From Labilibaculum sp041595635 (GTDB taxonomy: Bacteria; Bacteroidota; Bacteroidia; Bacteroidales; Marinifilaceae): a DNA stretch of 64,000 bases. The position numbers and the translations under genes were made by a program. Position 1 is the stretch's first letter; the number at the start of each line of letters is the position of its first letter. Below are positions 35,618 through 43,737 of the stretch, piece by piece. The notes beneath the pieces are model-generated. The model was not told where the DNA came from, ran no database searches, and worked only from the letters and a program-made list of their open reading frames with translations. The stretch is from positions 1-64,000 of the forward strand of contig NZ_JBFHJW010000003.1 in NCBI RefSeq assembly GCF_041595635.1, given 5' to 3'.

Positions 35618-35703
35618 TATTGTATGTTTTTAAATTTGATTGATGAGAACTATTGTAATAGCTAATATTCCTTTATAAGGCTCAATATAGATATCAATAA
35701 TTC

Positions 35704-35734
35704 ACAAATATAACGAGAATATTCTCAATACAAA
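35704..35734 (-). promoter_or_regulatory. DUF1847 promoter with operator-like palindrome
   Basis: On the minus strand TTTG (35734-35731), 18 bases, then TATATTTG (35711-35704) match the Bacteroidota -33 and -7 boxes. The perfect 12-bp palindrome GAGAATATTCTC (35715-35726) lies exactly in the spacer, where a bound repressor would block polymerase. The repressor is not identified. Confidence 0.6.
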
Positions 35735-35876
35735 ATGTAGATTGTTGTATTGAAATTCTCTTGGTTAGGCTTACTAACTGGTTTTATTCATATAGGTATA
35801 GCTTTGATAGTTAAAGTGAATTGATTTAAAAATAAAGTAAGCAGACTCATTTTGGAAGGGAAAATGCAAAAATAGA

Positions 35877-35908
35877 AAAGACCAATTCCTTTGGGAATGG
35901 GTCTTTTC
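35877..35908 (-). terminator. Intrinsic terminator after the DUF4097-like gene
   Basis: AAAAGACC...ATTCC pairs with GGAAT...GGTCTTTT with one mismatch and a 4-base loop, followed on the minus strand by T-rich sequence. Confidence 0.8.
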
Positions 35909-35938
35909 TTGTTTGTTAATCTTAGTGAAGGATTTTTA

Positions 35939-36985
35939 TTATTGCAAACGAATTTTGCAATTATTTGCTCTGATAGTTAGTTTTGAGAAGGCTTCCTTTT
36001 CACCTACACGACCTTTTGCTACAAAGGTTTTTTTATCGGCTGTTGCTACATTGTTGAGAATGAAGTCGGCTGAATTGTCGAATTTTACTGATTTGTGGTT
36101 GATTTCGTAAGCAATTTGACTGCCTTCCATAAAGCTTAAACCAACATTTCCATATTTTGAATCTATTTTAATAAAGGAAAACATGTTGTTGATGTTGAAT
36201 ACATTTATGTTGCCAAATTTTAAATCAAAATCAATTTCGCCGCCCATTTGACTAATTTCAAATTTACTGAAATTGGAAGAACCGTAGAGGTATTCTAGTT
36301 CTCTCACATCAAATTTATCTCTTGCCGAGTTAATGCTGATGTAATCGGCTACGCCTATTGAGAATTCAGAATCACGACTTTCTCCTGTCAATTTATTTGC
36401 ATTTTCGATATTTATTGTCGAATTACTAATATTTAATTTTGCATTATTGGCTCCCTCTACATTAAATGTACTTCCAGCAATGGTAAAACTATTTTCACCC
36501 GTCAGGTTTTGAGCGGTAAACTTACCATTATTCAGGTCTAGGTTTACTTTACCATTATGGTCATCCATAAAAATATCTCCATCTTTTTGTACTAGATCCA
36601 GATTTACGGTTGAAGGTATCATTACGGTAATTTGTATTTTAATATCACCTTTATTAAATAGTGAATTCGATAACTTTTTAATCGAGAAGAAATCGCCCAA
36701 TACGGTTTGAGCCATTAGTTGATTTTCTCCTTGAGTAAAGTCGATGCTAATGTTATCTACTATTTTTTGGGTTTTTTCATCATCAGAGCCCTCGGCACTA
36801 ATTGATATTTTAAATTGAATTTCTTGTTTGTCCCAATTTTTGATTTGAATTTTACTGTATTTAGAATCAATTTTGAGGTTTTCGCTTACTTCAAAAGTTT
36901 TATCAATTTGTTTGTGTTTTGTGATTGCATCTGCCGATCCAACAAAAAGACAAATCCCTAATAGGGAAAATATAAATCGTCTCAT
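35939..36985 (-). CDS. Exported beta-helix-like protein (DUF4097-like)
   Basis: 348 residues with a signal peptide (1-20, ending SADA). The rest is made of short repeated strands with many Asn and Asp (DNSADF, NISNSTINIENANK, KFGNINVFNI), like the DUF4097/adhesin-type beta-helix domains that often occur in Bacteroidota next to sigma/anti-sigma genes. It is probably periplasmic or surface-exposed. It follows lnt by 65 bases on the same strand. Confidence 0.65.
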   Translation of the reverse strand: MRRFIFSLLGICLFVGSADAITKHKQIDKTFEVSENLKIDSKYSKIQIKNWDKQEIQFKISISAEGSDDEKTQKIVDNISIDFTQGENQLMAQTVLGDFFSIKKLSNSLFNKGDIKIQITVMIPSTVNLDLVQKDGDIFMDDHNGKVNLDLNNGKFTAQNLTGENSFTIAGSTFNVEGANNAKLNISNSTINIENANKLTGESRDSEFSIGVADYISINSARDKFDVRELEYLYGSSNFSKFEISQMGGEIDFDLKFGNINVFNINNMFSFIKIDSKYGNVGLSFMEGSQIAYEINHKSVKFDNSADFILNNVATADKKTFVAKGRVGEKEAFSKLTIRANNCKIRLQ

Positions 36986-37050
36986 AACTAGTTTACTATA
37001 AATTTAAAATGATTTATTCAAAAAACTTAATGGGTATAAATGTAAGGCAT

Positions 37051-38574
37051 TTAAGGTCTTCTTTTTACATTTTCTTGGGTGGTAATGCGAATTTTAACAA
37101 AGATTAATAAAAGAATTCCGATAAACAGAGATACACGACCTATGGAATCTCCATGTTGAGAATAAAAAGTTTTTCTCGTTCTTAGTTCCAATTTCCCACT
37201 TAGTACTGTTTGTTTCCACCATTTGGATTTAGCAAGAATCGTGCCTTTTGAGTCGATGTGTGCCGAAATGCCATTATTTGCTACACGAATATAGTCGCGC
37301 CGCGATTCGATGGCTCGGAGTCGACTAAAATTAAAATGGTGTTGATATCCGGGTGTGTTCTTCCACCATCCATCGTTGGTAAGCATACACAGAAAACTGG
37401 GGAGTTGTGGAACTCTTTGTGCACAATAATCTCCAAAAATCGATTCGAAGCAAAGTACAGGAACAACAGCAATCGAATCGGAAAAAAAATAATTTTGATC
37501 GCTTTTATTGCTATAAGTTGCCTTAAAACCACCAATGTTTAAGGAATAATCTTTCAAAAAAGATAGATAGTTAGCAAAGGGAATTCGTTCGAATAAGGGA
37601 ACTAATTTTGTTTTGTGGTAAAATTGAGGGGCAAGCGTATCGCCTATAAAAATGGCCGAATTGTATAATTCTGAATTGATATTACTGTGAGTACCTAGTA
37701 AAATTTTGGTATTGGGATATTCCTTTTTTAGGTTTAGTAAACGTGAATAGTACAAAGATTTGTTGGGGTTGTTTTCATCTATCGATTCTAAAATCATAGT
37801 TTCGGGTCCCAGCAAAAAATCCACAGCTTGAATCCTGCAAATTGAATCTGCTGTTTTTAGAAAATCCCTAAAGTGTTTTTCTTCTTTTTCAGGAATAAAT
37901 TTTTCGCTGTATGGATCAAGGTTTGGTTGCACGAGTGCAAAGCATAGGCTGCCATTGGTTTTTTCGGTTTTATAAAATAATGAAAGAGAAAAAAGAAGTG
38001 GGATTATTATGAGTAGAACGATTCCTGATGTGCGTAAAATAGGCTTTTTTTTCGGGTTCTTAAGTAAGAAATAGATAGCAATATTTACAAGAATTACCCA
38101 AAAACTTCCACCTCGTGTTCCGGTAAATTCGTACCACTGTACCCATTTGGGTGCCGAGGCAAAAGCATTTCCTAAATTCAACCAGGGCCAAGCCAAATCC
38201 CACCAGGTATCAAAATATTCAAATCCTAGCCAGATAATTAAAAAAGGAAACAGGATAGAGATTTTGAGGGTTTTTCTGCTTCTACTGATCAACCAGAAAA
38301 TCAGAGCAAGCAAAAGAGAATTAATTAGAATAATGAGCACGACTCCTGTAATTTGGGCTTTCCCGACCCACCAGTACGACATAGTGTTCCAAACAAAAAA
38401 GCTTAGGAAGGCATAATTAAACAGGAGGTAAGAATTCTGATGATTGATGGTTTTTTCTTCGAGCCAAAGAAGGGGAACCCAAGCGAAAAAAATTACGAAA
38501 TATAGTGAGGGAATGCAAAAAGGCATGCCCAATAAAATTCCTGAACTAATAGCAAGAAGAATCTTTTTATTCAC
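37051..38574 (-). CDS. lnt: Apolipoprotein N-acyltransferase
   Basis: 507 residues. Last step of lipoprotein maturation: N-acylation of the lipidated cysteine. About seven N-terminal membrane helices, then a nitrilase-like domain (about 205-475) with the catalytic triad E258 (LLGPETMILES), K321 (YHKTKLVPLFER) and C375 (VLCFESIFGDYC). It starts one base from the stop of the EamA gene, indicating translational coupling. The window codes several lipoproteins (GldD, SusD) that would be its substrates. Confidence 0.93.
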   Translation of the reverse strand: MNKKILLAISSGILLGMPFCIPSLYFVIFFAWVPLLWLEEKTINHQNSYLLFNYAFLSFFVWNTMSYWWVGKAQITGVVLIILINSLLLALIFWLISRSRKTLKISILFPFLIIWLGFEYFDTWWDLAWPWLNLGNAFASAPKWVQWYEFTGTRGGSFWVILVNIAIYFLLKNPKKKPILRTSGIVLLIIIPLLFSLSLFYKTEKTNGSLCFALVQPNLDPYSEKFIPEKEEKHFRDFLKTADSICRIQAVDFLLGPETMILESIDENNPNKSLYYSRLLNLKKEYPNTKILLGTHSNINSELYNSAIFIGDTLAPQFYHKTKLVPLFERIPFANYLSFLKDYSLNIGGFKATYSNKSDQNYFFSDSIAVVPVLCFESIFGDYCAQRVPQLPSFLCMLTNDGWWKNTPGYQHHFNFSRLRAIESRRDYIRVANNGISAHIDSKGTILAKSKWWKQTVLSGKLELRTRKTFYSQHGDSIGRVSLFIGILLLIFVKIRITTQENVKRRP

Positions 38575-38575
38575 T

Positions 38576-39442
38576 TTAGCGGTGCGTTAGATGGACTCCA
38601 ACTAAGATAATAATAATGGATGCAATTTGTAGAATTGAAATGTGATCACCACCAATAACAGCTCCCCAGAATATGGCTACAATAGGAATAAGGTAAGCAA
38701 TAGAGGCAGCAAAAATATGTGATGATTTTTTGATCAAGCGATTGTAGAATATGACTCCAGCAAAAGTTAAAATGGCCAAAAATGAAAGCATTAAGGCACT
38801 TTTCGAGAAAGTTTCAGAGGCAAATGGTGCACTTAAATCAGTAAAAAGTAAGAAAATACCAGCCATTGGGCCAACAAATAAAAAGGCTAGGGATGCAATT
38901 TCTGTTCCGTTAAGTTTTGGCAAGACAAAACTCACCAAGTTAATACTGATAGCAATGGATAATATGGCCATGAAAACATAGAATACTCCCCAAAAATAAG
39001 AAGTTCCAAAGGATTCACCCGAAAAGCAAATTAGTAAGCTTCCTGTAAGACCTAACAGAATGCCACCTAGTACTTTCTTTGTAGATTTTGATTTGAAAAA
39101 TAGAATGGCAATGCACAGTGTAATCATGGGGAGCATGGCATTAAGCATACCAGCTACCGACGAATTAATTTGAGTTTGAGCCTTAGCAAAAAAATAGGAA
39201 GGGCCAATGTTTCCTGCCACCCCTGATAGTAGTAGTGGCACGATGTTATCTTTGGATAGTTTTTTGAAATTTTTAGCTATTAAAGGAATAAACAGCACAA
39301 ACGACAAAAAAACCTGAAAAGCGGCCACTTGCTGATGATTGAAGCTTTCCAAGGCTATTTCCCTTAAAATATAGGGGCTTCCCCAGATAAATGAAACTAC
39401 TAAAAGTAGGATCCAATTGCTATATTTTCCTGATGGGTTCAT
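38576..39442 (-). CDS. EamA/DMT-family transporter
   Basis: 288 residues, about ten membrane helices in two EamA halves. Typical opening WILLLVVSFIWGSPYILREI and second-half segments IASLAFLFVGPMAGIFLLF, YNRLIKKSSHIFAASIAYL. Family members export amino acids or other small metabolites; the substrate cannot be read from sequence. It lies between DUF4924 and lnt in a compact minus-strand operon. Confidence 0.88.
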   Translation of the reverse strand: MNPSGKYSNWILLLVVSFIWGSPYILREIALESFNHQQVAAFQVFLSFVLFIPLIAKNFKKLSKDNIVPLLLSGVAGNIGPSYFFAKAQTQINSSVAGMLNAMLPMITLCIAILFFKSKSTKKVLGGILLGLTGSLLICFSGESFGTSYFWGVFYVFMAILSIAISINLVSFVLPKLNGTEIASLAFLFVGPMAGIFLLFTDLSAPFASETFSKSALMLSFLAILTFAGVIFYNRLIKKSSHIFAASIAYLIPIVAIFWGAVIGGDHISILQIASIIIILVGVHLTHR

Positions 39443-39464
39443 TCTGTTTTGGAATTTAGTGTGT

Positions 39465-40004
39465 TTACTCTTTTTCTTCTTCGAAAGCTTTGTATTTTGC
39501 CGTTAGCTCAGAAATTAATTGGCTAAAAGTACTCACCGCTGCCAAAGTATCTTTCGAAATTTCCTTTCCTTGTAATTTAAGCATCAAAATACCATACAAA
39601 GCAGTAAGACAAACTTCAACATCGTTAGTTTCCTGATCCGCATTTGATTTTTTGCGAAATTCGAGGATATTACCCAAAGCTTTCTGATACTGGCTATTGT
39701 ACTCAGAATCTTTCCCTTTGCTTAGTAAAAACACGTGATAATCAAACAATTCATTCACATTGTTTTTAATAATTTGCAGATGGCCTTTTTCTTCAATTTT
39801 TTCAATTTTCATCATTTCAATTAAATTCTCGTACCAATCTTTAATTTCTTTTTGTACGGCTTCTGTTTGATTGAACTGTTTGATGATATTTTCTTCAATT
39901 TTATCAATATTGAACTGGTAAGCTCTAATGATATCCTCAACTTGCCACATGTAAAGAATATATTCGGCCAAGTTGGTCTTCTTTTTATCTTGTGCTATTA
40001 TCAT
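39465..40004 (-). CDS. DUF4924 family protein
   Basis: 179 residues, all helical and charged. Opening MIIAQDKKKTNLAEYILYMW and the later LTALYGILMLKLQGKEIS fit DUF4924, a family found almost only in Bacteroidota. Function unknown. It sits between an S4-domain gene and an EamA gene, starting six bases from the former. Confidence 0.75.
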   Translation of the reverse strand: MIIAQDKKKTNLAEYILYMWQVEDIIRAYQFNIDKIEENIIKQFNQTEAVQKEIKDWYENLIEMMKIEKIEEKGHLQIIKNNVNELFDYHVFLLSKGKDSEYNSQYQKALGNILEFRKKSNADQETNDVEVCLTALYGILMLKLQGKEISKDTLAAVSTFSQLISELTAKYKAFEEEKE

Positions 40005-40010
40005 ATTTTT

Positions 40011-40385
40011 TTATTGTTTAAGCTTATCAATTAATCGTCTATCTAATTTTGTAGGCCTTCCAGTTCCTCTATCCCGTGCTTCAAAACCATGAGTTTTAGT
40101 AGCTTCTAATAAATCCAGTTGATCCTGTGCTGTTATGTCTTTTACAAAATCGACTGCTAATTTGGCGCCCATTCGTTTGCCCGATATGGCGGTAACTCGA
40201 TAACTGCGTGTAATTGGAGGAAAACGCACATCAATTTGTTCATTTAGTCGTACTTCGCGAGATGGCTTTACATGCACACCGCCAATGGTCACTTTTCCTT
40301 TTTTACAAGCTTCGGCCGCCATACTTCTGGTTTTAAAAATACGTACAGCCCAAAGCCATTTGTCAATTCTAACCTTATCCTCCAT
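40011..40385 (-). CDS. S4-domain RNA-binding protein (Hsp15-like)
   Basis: 124 residues. S4 domain at about 4-65 (VRIDKWLWAVRIFKTRSMA, ACKKGKVTIGGVHVKPSREV), then a basic C-terminal tail (RGTGRPTKLDRRLIDKLKQ). It is like Hsp15/HslR, which binds 50S subunits carrying stalled nascent peptidyl-tRNA. It follows pth, whose product clears peptidyl-tRNA, so a link in ribosome rescue is plausible. Confidence 0.85.
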   Translation of the reverse strand: MEDKVRIDKWLWAVRIFKTRSMAAEACKKGKVTIGGVHVKPSREVRLNEQIDVRFPPITRSYRVTAISGKRMGAKLAVDFVKDITAQDQLDLLEATKTHGFEARDRGTGRPTKLDRRLIDKLKQ

Positions 40386-40390
40386 GGCTA

Positions 40391-41032
40391 TTATTTTTCT
40401 GATTTTTTAGTATTGTATGCTGTCATGGTTCTTTGAACGCCAATGGTACTCATTCCTTTTATCATGTTGATACAAATCTTAAAAAGTTCAGGCAGTTGGT
40501 CGAGTTCTTCACTACTCCATTCCCCTAAAACATAGTCTATTTGTTGGCCTCGACCAAAATTAGCACCAATGCCAAAACGCAAGCGATTGTAGTTTTGATG
40601 ACCAAGAGTTTGGTTGATATGTTTTAGTCCATTATGACCGGCATCGCTTCCTTTAGGGCGCAATCGTAAGGTTCCAAAGGGCAGAGCCAAATCATCTACC
40701 AAAACCATCATGTTTTCAACGGGAATTTTTTCTTTCTGAAGCCAATAGTTAACCGATTTTCCACTTAAATTCATGTAAGTATTTGGTTTAACTAGCACAA
40801 AGCTTCTTCCTTTAAATTTGTATTCGGTAACAGCTCCATATCTGGCTTCTTTAAATTCGAGATTTTCCTTCTCTGCCAAAGCATCCAGAATTCTAAATCC
40901 GATATTGTGTCTTGTGTTTGCATACTCAGCGCCAATATTTCCAAGGCCGACAATCAGATATTTCATATCAATATGTTTTTCTTTTGGATGAGTTTGAATT
41001 CGCCCAAATAGTTTTTTAAGAATTGAGATCAT
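40391..41032 (-). CDS. pth: Peptidyl-tRNA hydrolase
   Basis: Releases peptide from peptidyl-tRNA. 213 residues from 41032; an inner ATG at 40966 gives the standard start MKYLIVGLGNIGAEY (191 residues). The 22-residue extension (ISILKKLFGRIQTHPKEKH) is basic and may be real, since longer N-termini occur in this phylum. Catalytic His in NTRHNIGF, Asp in VDDLALPFG and Asn in NTYMNLSG are present. It lies after the rplY terminator, before the Hsp15-like gene. Confidence 0.94.
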   Translation of the reverse strand: MISILKKLFGRIQTHPKEKHIDMKYLIVGLGNIGAEYANTRHNIGFRILDALAEKENLEFKEARYGAVTEYKFKGRSFVLVKPNTYMNLSGKSVNYWLQKEKIPVENMMVLVDDLALPFGTLRLRPKGSDAGHNGLKHINQTLGHQNYNRLRFGIGANFGRGQQIDYVLGEWSSEELDQLPELFKICINMIKGMSTIGVQRTMTAYNTKKSEK

Positions 41033-41097
41033 AACAAAGCCAAAGTTAGAATATTCGTCGCATTTTTAACGAAAACCTTGCATCCATTCTTCCTATA

Positions 41098-41134
41098 TTA
41101 AAAAAACCTCCCATTCTTGAAAAAATGGGAGGTT
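41098..41134 (-). terminator. Intrinsic terminator after rplY
   Basis: AACCTCCCATT and AATGGGAGGTT form an 11-bp stem; on the minus strand it runs into seven T. It separates rplY from pth. Confidence 0.92.
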
Positions 41135-41177
41135 GTATTTCTTTGCTTCATTATGCTGAGCAAAATTAGATAGAAAT

Positions 41178-41750
41178 CTATTTTGCAGCCTGAGCAGCAG
41201 CACGAGCAGCTCTTGTAAGCTTAACCTGAACAACTACAGCATTTTTAGCATTTAATAATTCAAGGTTGTCATAGTTAAGTTGACCAACTTGAATACTTTT
41301 ACCAACACCAAGTTCAGTAACGTTAATAAGAAGGTTTTCTGGAAGATCAGCCATAAGACCTCTTACTTTTAGTTTTCTTAAGCCAATTGCCAATTTACCA
41401 CCAGCTTGGATACCCTTAGCAAAACCTTCAATTCTAATTGGCAATTCAATTTCGAAAGGTTTGTCTTCAAATACCTGGAAGAAATCAGCGTGTAACGCTT
41501 TATCGTTAACAGGATGATATTGTACATCCCTTAAAATACAAGAGAATTTTTTTCCATCAACATCAACATTAACAACATATACTTCAGGAGTAAAAAGTAA
41601 TTTTCCGAATACTTTTTCGTCAATAGCAAAGTGAATATTTTCGCCTCCACCATATAATTCACAAGGAATTAATTCTTGTTTACGAAGTGTTTTGTTTGCT
41701 TTTTTTCCTAAATCTGTTCTTAAAGAACCTTTTAATTCAAAAGTTTTCAT
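41178..41750 (-). CDS. rplY: 50S ribosomal protein L25/Ctc (bL25)
   Basis: 190 residues: 5S rRNA-binding domain (1-95; MKTFELKGSLRTDLGKKANK, PCELYGGGENIHFAIDEKVF) and a C-terminal beta domain (about 96-175), the long Ctc form. The tail ends KLTRAARAAAQAAK. It lies between prs and pth, a common order in this phylum. Its own promoter and leader hairpin upstream suggest control separate from prs. Confidence 0.95.
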   Translation of the reverse strand: MKTFELKGSLRTDLGKKANKTLRKQELIPCELYGGGENIHFAIDEKVFGKLLFTPEVYVVNVDVDGKKFSCILRDVQYHPVNDKALHADFFQVFEDKPFEIELPIRIEGFAKGIQAGGKLAIGLRKLKVRGLMADLPENLLINVTELGVGKSIQVGQLNYDNLELLNAKNAVVVQVKLTRAARAAAQAAK

Positions 41751-41790
41751 TTTCTTGAAATTATGTGCTACTCAAAATAAACTTCATCAC

Positions 41791-41845
41791 TTGGTAAAAA
41801 GAGCTCCGTTTATTTCCCATCACACGTTTATAAAGTTTTTACCAA
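41791..41845 (-). promoter_or_regulatory. Leader hairpin of rplY
   Basis: TTGGTAAAAA (41791-41800) and TTTTTACCAA (41836-41845) form a perfect 10-bp stem around a 35-base loop. It lies 41-95 bases before the rplY start and just after a probable promoter, so it should be at the very 5' end of the mRNA. Direct repeats of ATAAACG occur in the loop. L25 autoregulation is a fitting but untested idea. Confidence 0.55.
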
Positions 41846-41853
41846 AATCTGCG

Positions 41854-41861
41854 CAAAGATA
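41854..41861 (-). promoter_or_regulatory. -7 box of rplY (TATCTTTG)
   Basis: The minus strand reads TATCTTTG, a match to TAnnTTTG, located immediately past the end of prs. The predicted start of transcription would be about 41848, right before the leader stem. Confidence 0.5.
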
Positions 41862-41865
41862 TAAA

Positions 41866-42798
41866 TTATAATATGAAATTTGAGCTGATTGATTCACAAT
41901 TATATACATTAAGAATTGTTTTTGCGAATATTTCCGCAATACTCAATTCGTGAATTTTTGAACACTCCTGTTTTAAAGGAATTGAATTGGTGAAAACAAC
42001 TTCTTCCAAAGCCGATTCTTCAATTCGTTCGTATGCGGGACCAGATAAAACAGCATGAGTAGCTATGGCGCGAACACTAAGAGCTCCTTTGTCTTTAAGC
42101 ATATTCGCTGCCTTTGTAATGGTTCCGGCAGTGTCTATCATGTCATCGACAATTACTACATGTCTACCTTCAACATCACCAATGGCAGTCATTTCGCCCA
42201 CTACATTCGCTTTTTCGCGTCTTTTGTGACAAATTGCTAAGCCTGAATTTAAATATTTTGAATAAGTGTTAGCTCTTTTACTACCGCCCATGTCTGGTGA
42301 GGCTATAACTAGATTATCCAATTTTAAATTTTCAATGTATGGAAGAAGTACGGAAGAACCATACAAGTGATCTACAGGAATATCAAAAAATCCTTGAATT
42401 TGGTCAGCATGAAGATCCATAGTCATTACGCGATCAACTCCTGCAGCCATAAGTAGATTGGCAACCAATTTGGCTCCAATTGCAACTCTAGGGCGATCTT
42501 TTCTATCCTGGCGGGCAAATCCAAAATATGGAATTACCGCAATCACTTTGTAGGCAGATGCTCTTTTTGCCGCATCAATCATTAGTAATAATTCCATCAA
42601 ATTATCAGTTGGGGGATAAGTTGATTGAATAATGAATACTTGAGCACCTCTTACTGTTTCTTCATAACAGACCTCAAATTCACCATCACTAAATCTTGTA
42701 ATGCTAGATTTTCCTAACTCTAATCCTGCCACTTTTGCAATTTTACCTGCTAAATGTTCGCTGTTTGAACCAGAAAAGATTTTAATCGGGGCTTTCAT
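41866..42798 (-). CDS. prs: Ribose-phosphate pyrophosphokinase
   Basis: Makes PRPP from ribose 5-phosphate and ATP for nucleotide, His and Trp synthesis. 310 residues with flexible loop YFGFARQDRKDRPR, PRPP-binding VVIVDDMIDTAGTITKAA, and HADQIQGFFDIPVDHLYG. It is a class I enzyme. Its stop is 115 bases before the rplY start, with no terminator between. A minus-strand TAAATTTG box at 42849-42842 may be its -7 element. Confidence 0.97.
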   Translation of the reverse strand: MKAPIKIFSGSNSEHLAGKIAKVAGLELGKSSITRFSDGEFEVCYEETVRGAQVFIIQSTYPPTDNLMELLLMIDAAKRASAYKVIAVIPYFGFARQDRKDRPRVAIGAKLVANLLMAAGVDRVMTMDLHADQIQGFFDIPVDHLYGSSVLLPYIENLKLDNLVIASPDMGGSKRANTYSKYLNSGLAICHKRREKANVVGEMTAIGDVEGRHVVIVDDMIDTAGTITKAANMLKDKGALSVRAIATHAVLSGPAYERIEESALEEVVFTNSIPLKQECSKIHELSIAEIFAKTILNVYNCESISSNFIL

Positions 42799-42982
42799 TA
42801 AAATATTATTTGTTTATAAATCAGATAACTATCGTACTGTGCAAATTTATGAATTATTGCGTCAATAAACAGATTTTAGTTTACCAGAGGCAATTTTTTA
42901 ACCTATTAAAAGGATATTTAGTTTTTGTTAAAATAAAAAAGAAGATCTTTATCCTGAGATCTCCCTTTATCTTATATGAGTG

Positions 42983-43585
42983 TTATTGAGAAAGCGTTTT
43001 GTTTGTTTCTTCAATAAAATTCAATATTTCGTCTTTTCCTTGTCCTGTTGATGCCGAACTAACAAAATAGGGAGGTATTTCTTCCCATGTATTAAGAAGT
43101 TCAGTTTCGTAAGCTTTAAGGTTATCAGATAATTTTTGTTTACTGAGTTTATCTGCTTTTGTAAAAACAATCGAGAAAGGAATACCGTTAACACCTAACC
43201 ATTCCATAAAATCAGTATCCTTGTCTTGAGGTTCGTGTCTGCAATCCACCAAAACAAATAAATTAATTAGTGTAGTTCGGCTTTCAATATAGCTGAAAAT
43301 TAATTTTGAAAATCTTTGTTTGGTATTTTTAGCCACTTTCGCAAAACCATAGCCTGGTAAATCGACAAGATACCATTCCTTATTAATAAGGAAATGATTT
43401 ACCAATTGAGTTTTTCCAGGCTTACTCGATATTTTTGCCAAACCTTTATGGTTGGTTAGCATATTTATAAGCGATGATTTACCAACATTCGAACGCCCAA
43501 TAAAAGCATATTCAGCTTTATTATCGGTCGGACATTTTTTTATATCCGAGTTGGACATCACAAATTGTGCACTAGTAATATTCAT
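42983..43585 (-). CDS. engB: Ribosome biogenesis GTPase YihA/YsxC/EngB
   Basis: 200 residues from the ATG at 43585 (MNITSAQFVMSNSDIKKCP); the frame is open upstream to 43684, but the extra 33 residues are not family-like. GTPase motifs: G1 GRSNVGKSSLIN, G3 DLPGYGFAK, G4 FTKADKL, G5 SSAS. It helps build the 50S subunit and is essential in several bacteria. Next to the manA terminator but transcribed away from udk. Confidence 0.95.
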   Translation of the reverse strand: MNITSAQFVMSNSDIKKCPTDNKAEYAFIGRSNVGKSSLINMLTNHKGLAKISSKPGKTQLVNHFLINKEWYLVDLPGYGFAKVAKNTKQRFSKLIFSYIESRTTLINLFVLVDCRHEPQDKDTDFMEWLGVNGIPFSIVFTKADKLSKQKLSDNLKAYETELLNTWEEIPPYFVSSASTGQGKDEILNFIEETNKTLSQ

Positions 43586-43682
43586 AGCATATTTTTTTAA
43601 CGCTGCAAAGGTATACAGATTCTTTTCTTTTCCGAAAAATGCTTCAACTTTATTGACAGATTTACTAATTCGGATGAGGAAC

Positions 43683-43719
43683 AAAAAAATCCTCTTTTCG
43701 TTTTGACAAAAAGAGGATT
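43683..43719 (-). terminator. Intrinsic terminator after manA
   Basis: AATCCTCTTTT pairs with AAAAGAGGATT over a short loop; on the minus strand seven T follow. It lies between manA and engB. Confidence 0.88.
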
Positions 43720-43737
43720 GTATAAGCTTGAAGAGGT

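Larger units (their letters stand above)
35618..35938 (-). other. 321-bp intergenic region with promoter and terminator
   Basis: No gene visible. It contains the DUF1847 promoter with its operator-like palindrome (35704-35734), an adjoining 9-bp inverted repeat (TCAATACAA at 35725-35733, TTGTATTGA at 35745-35753) and the terminator of the next minus-strand gene (35877-35908). Confidence 0.7.
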
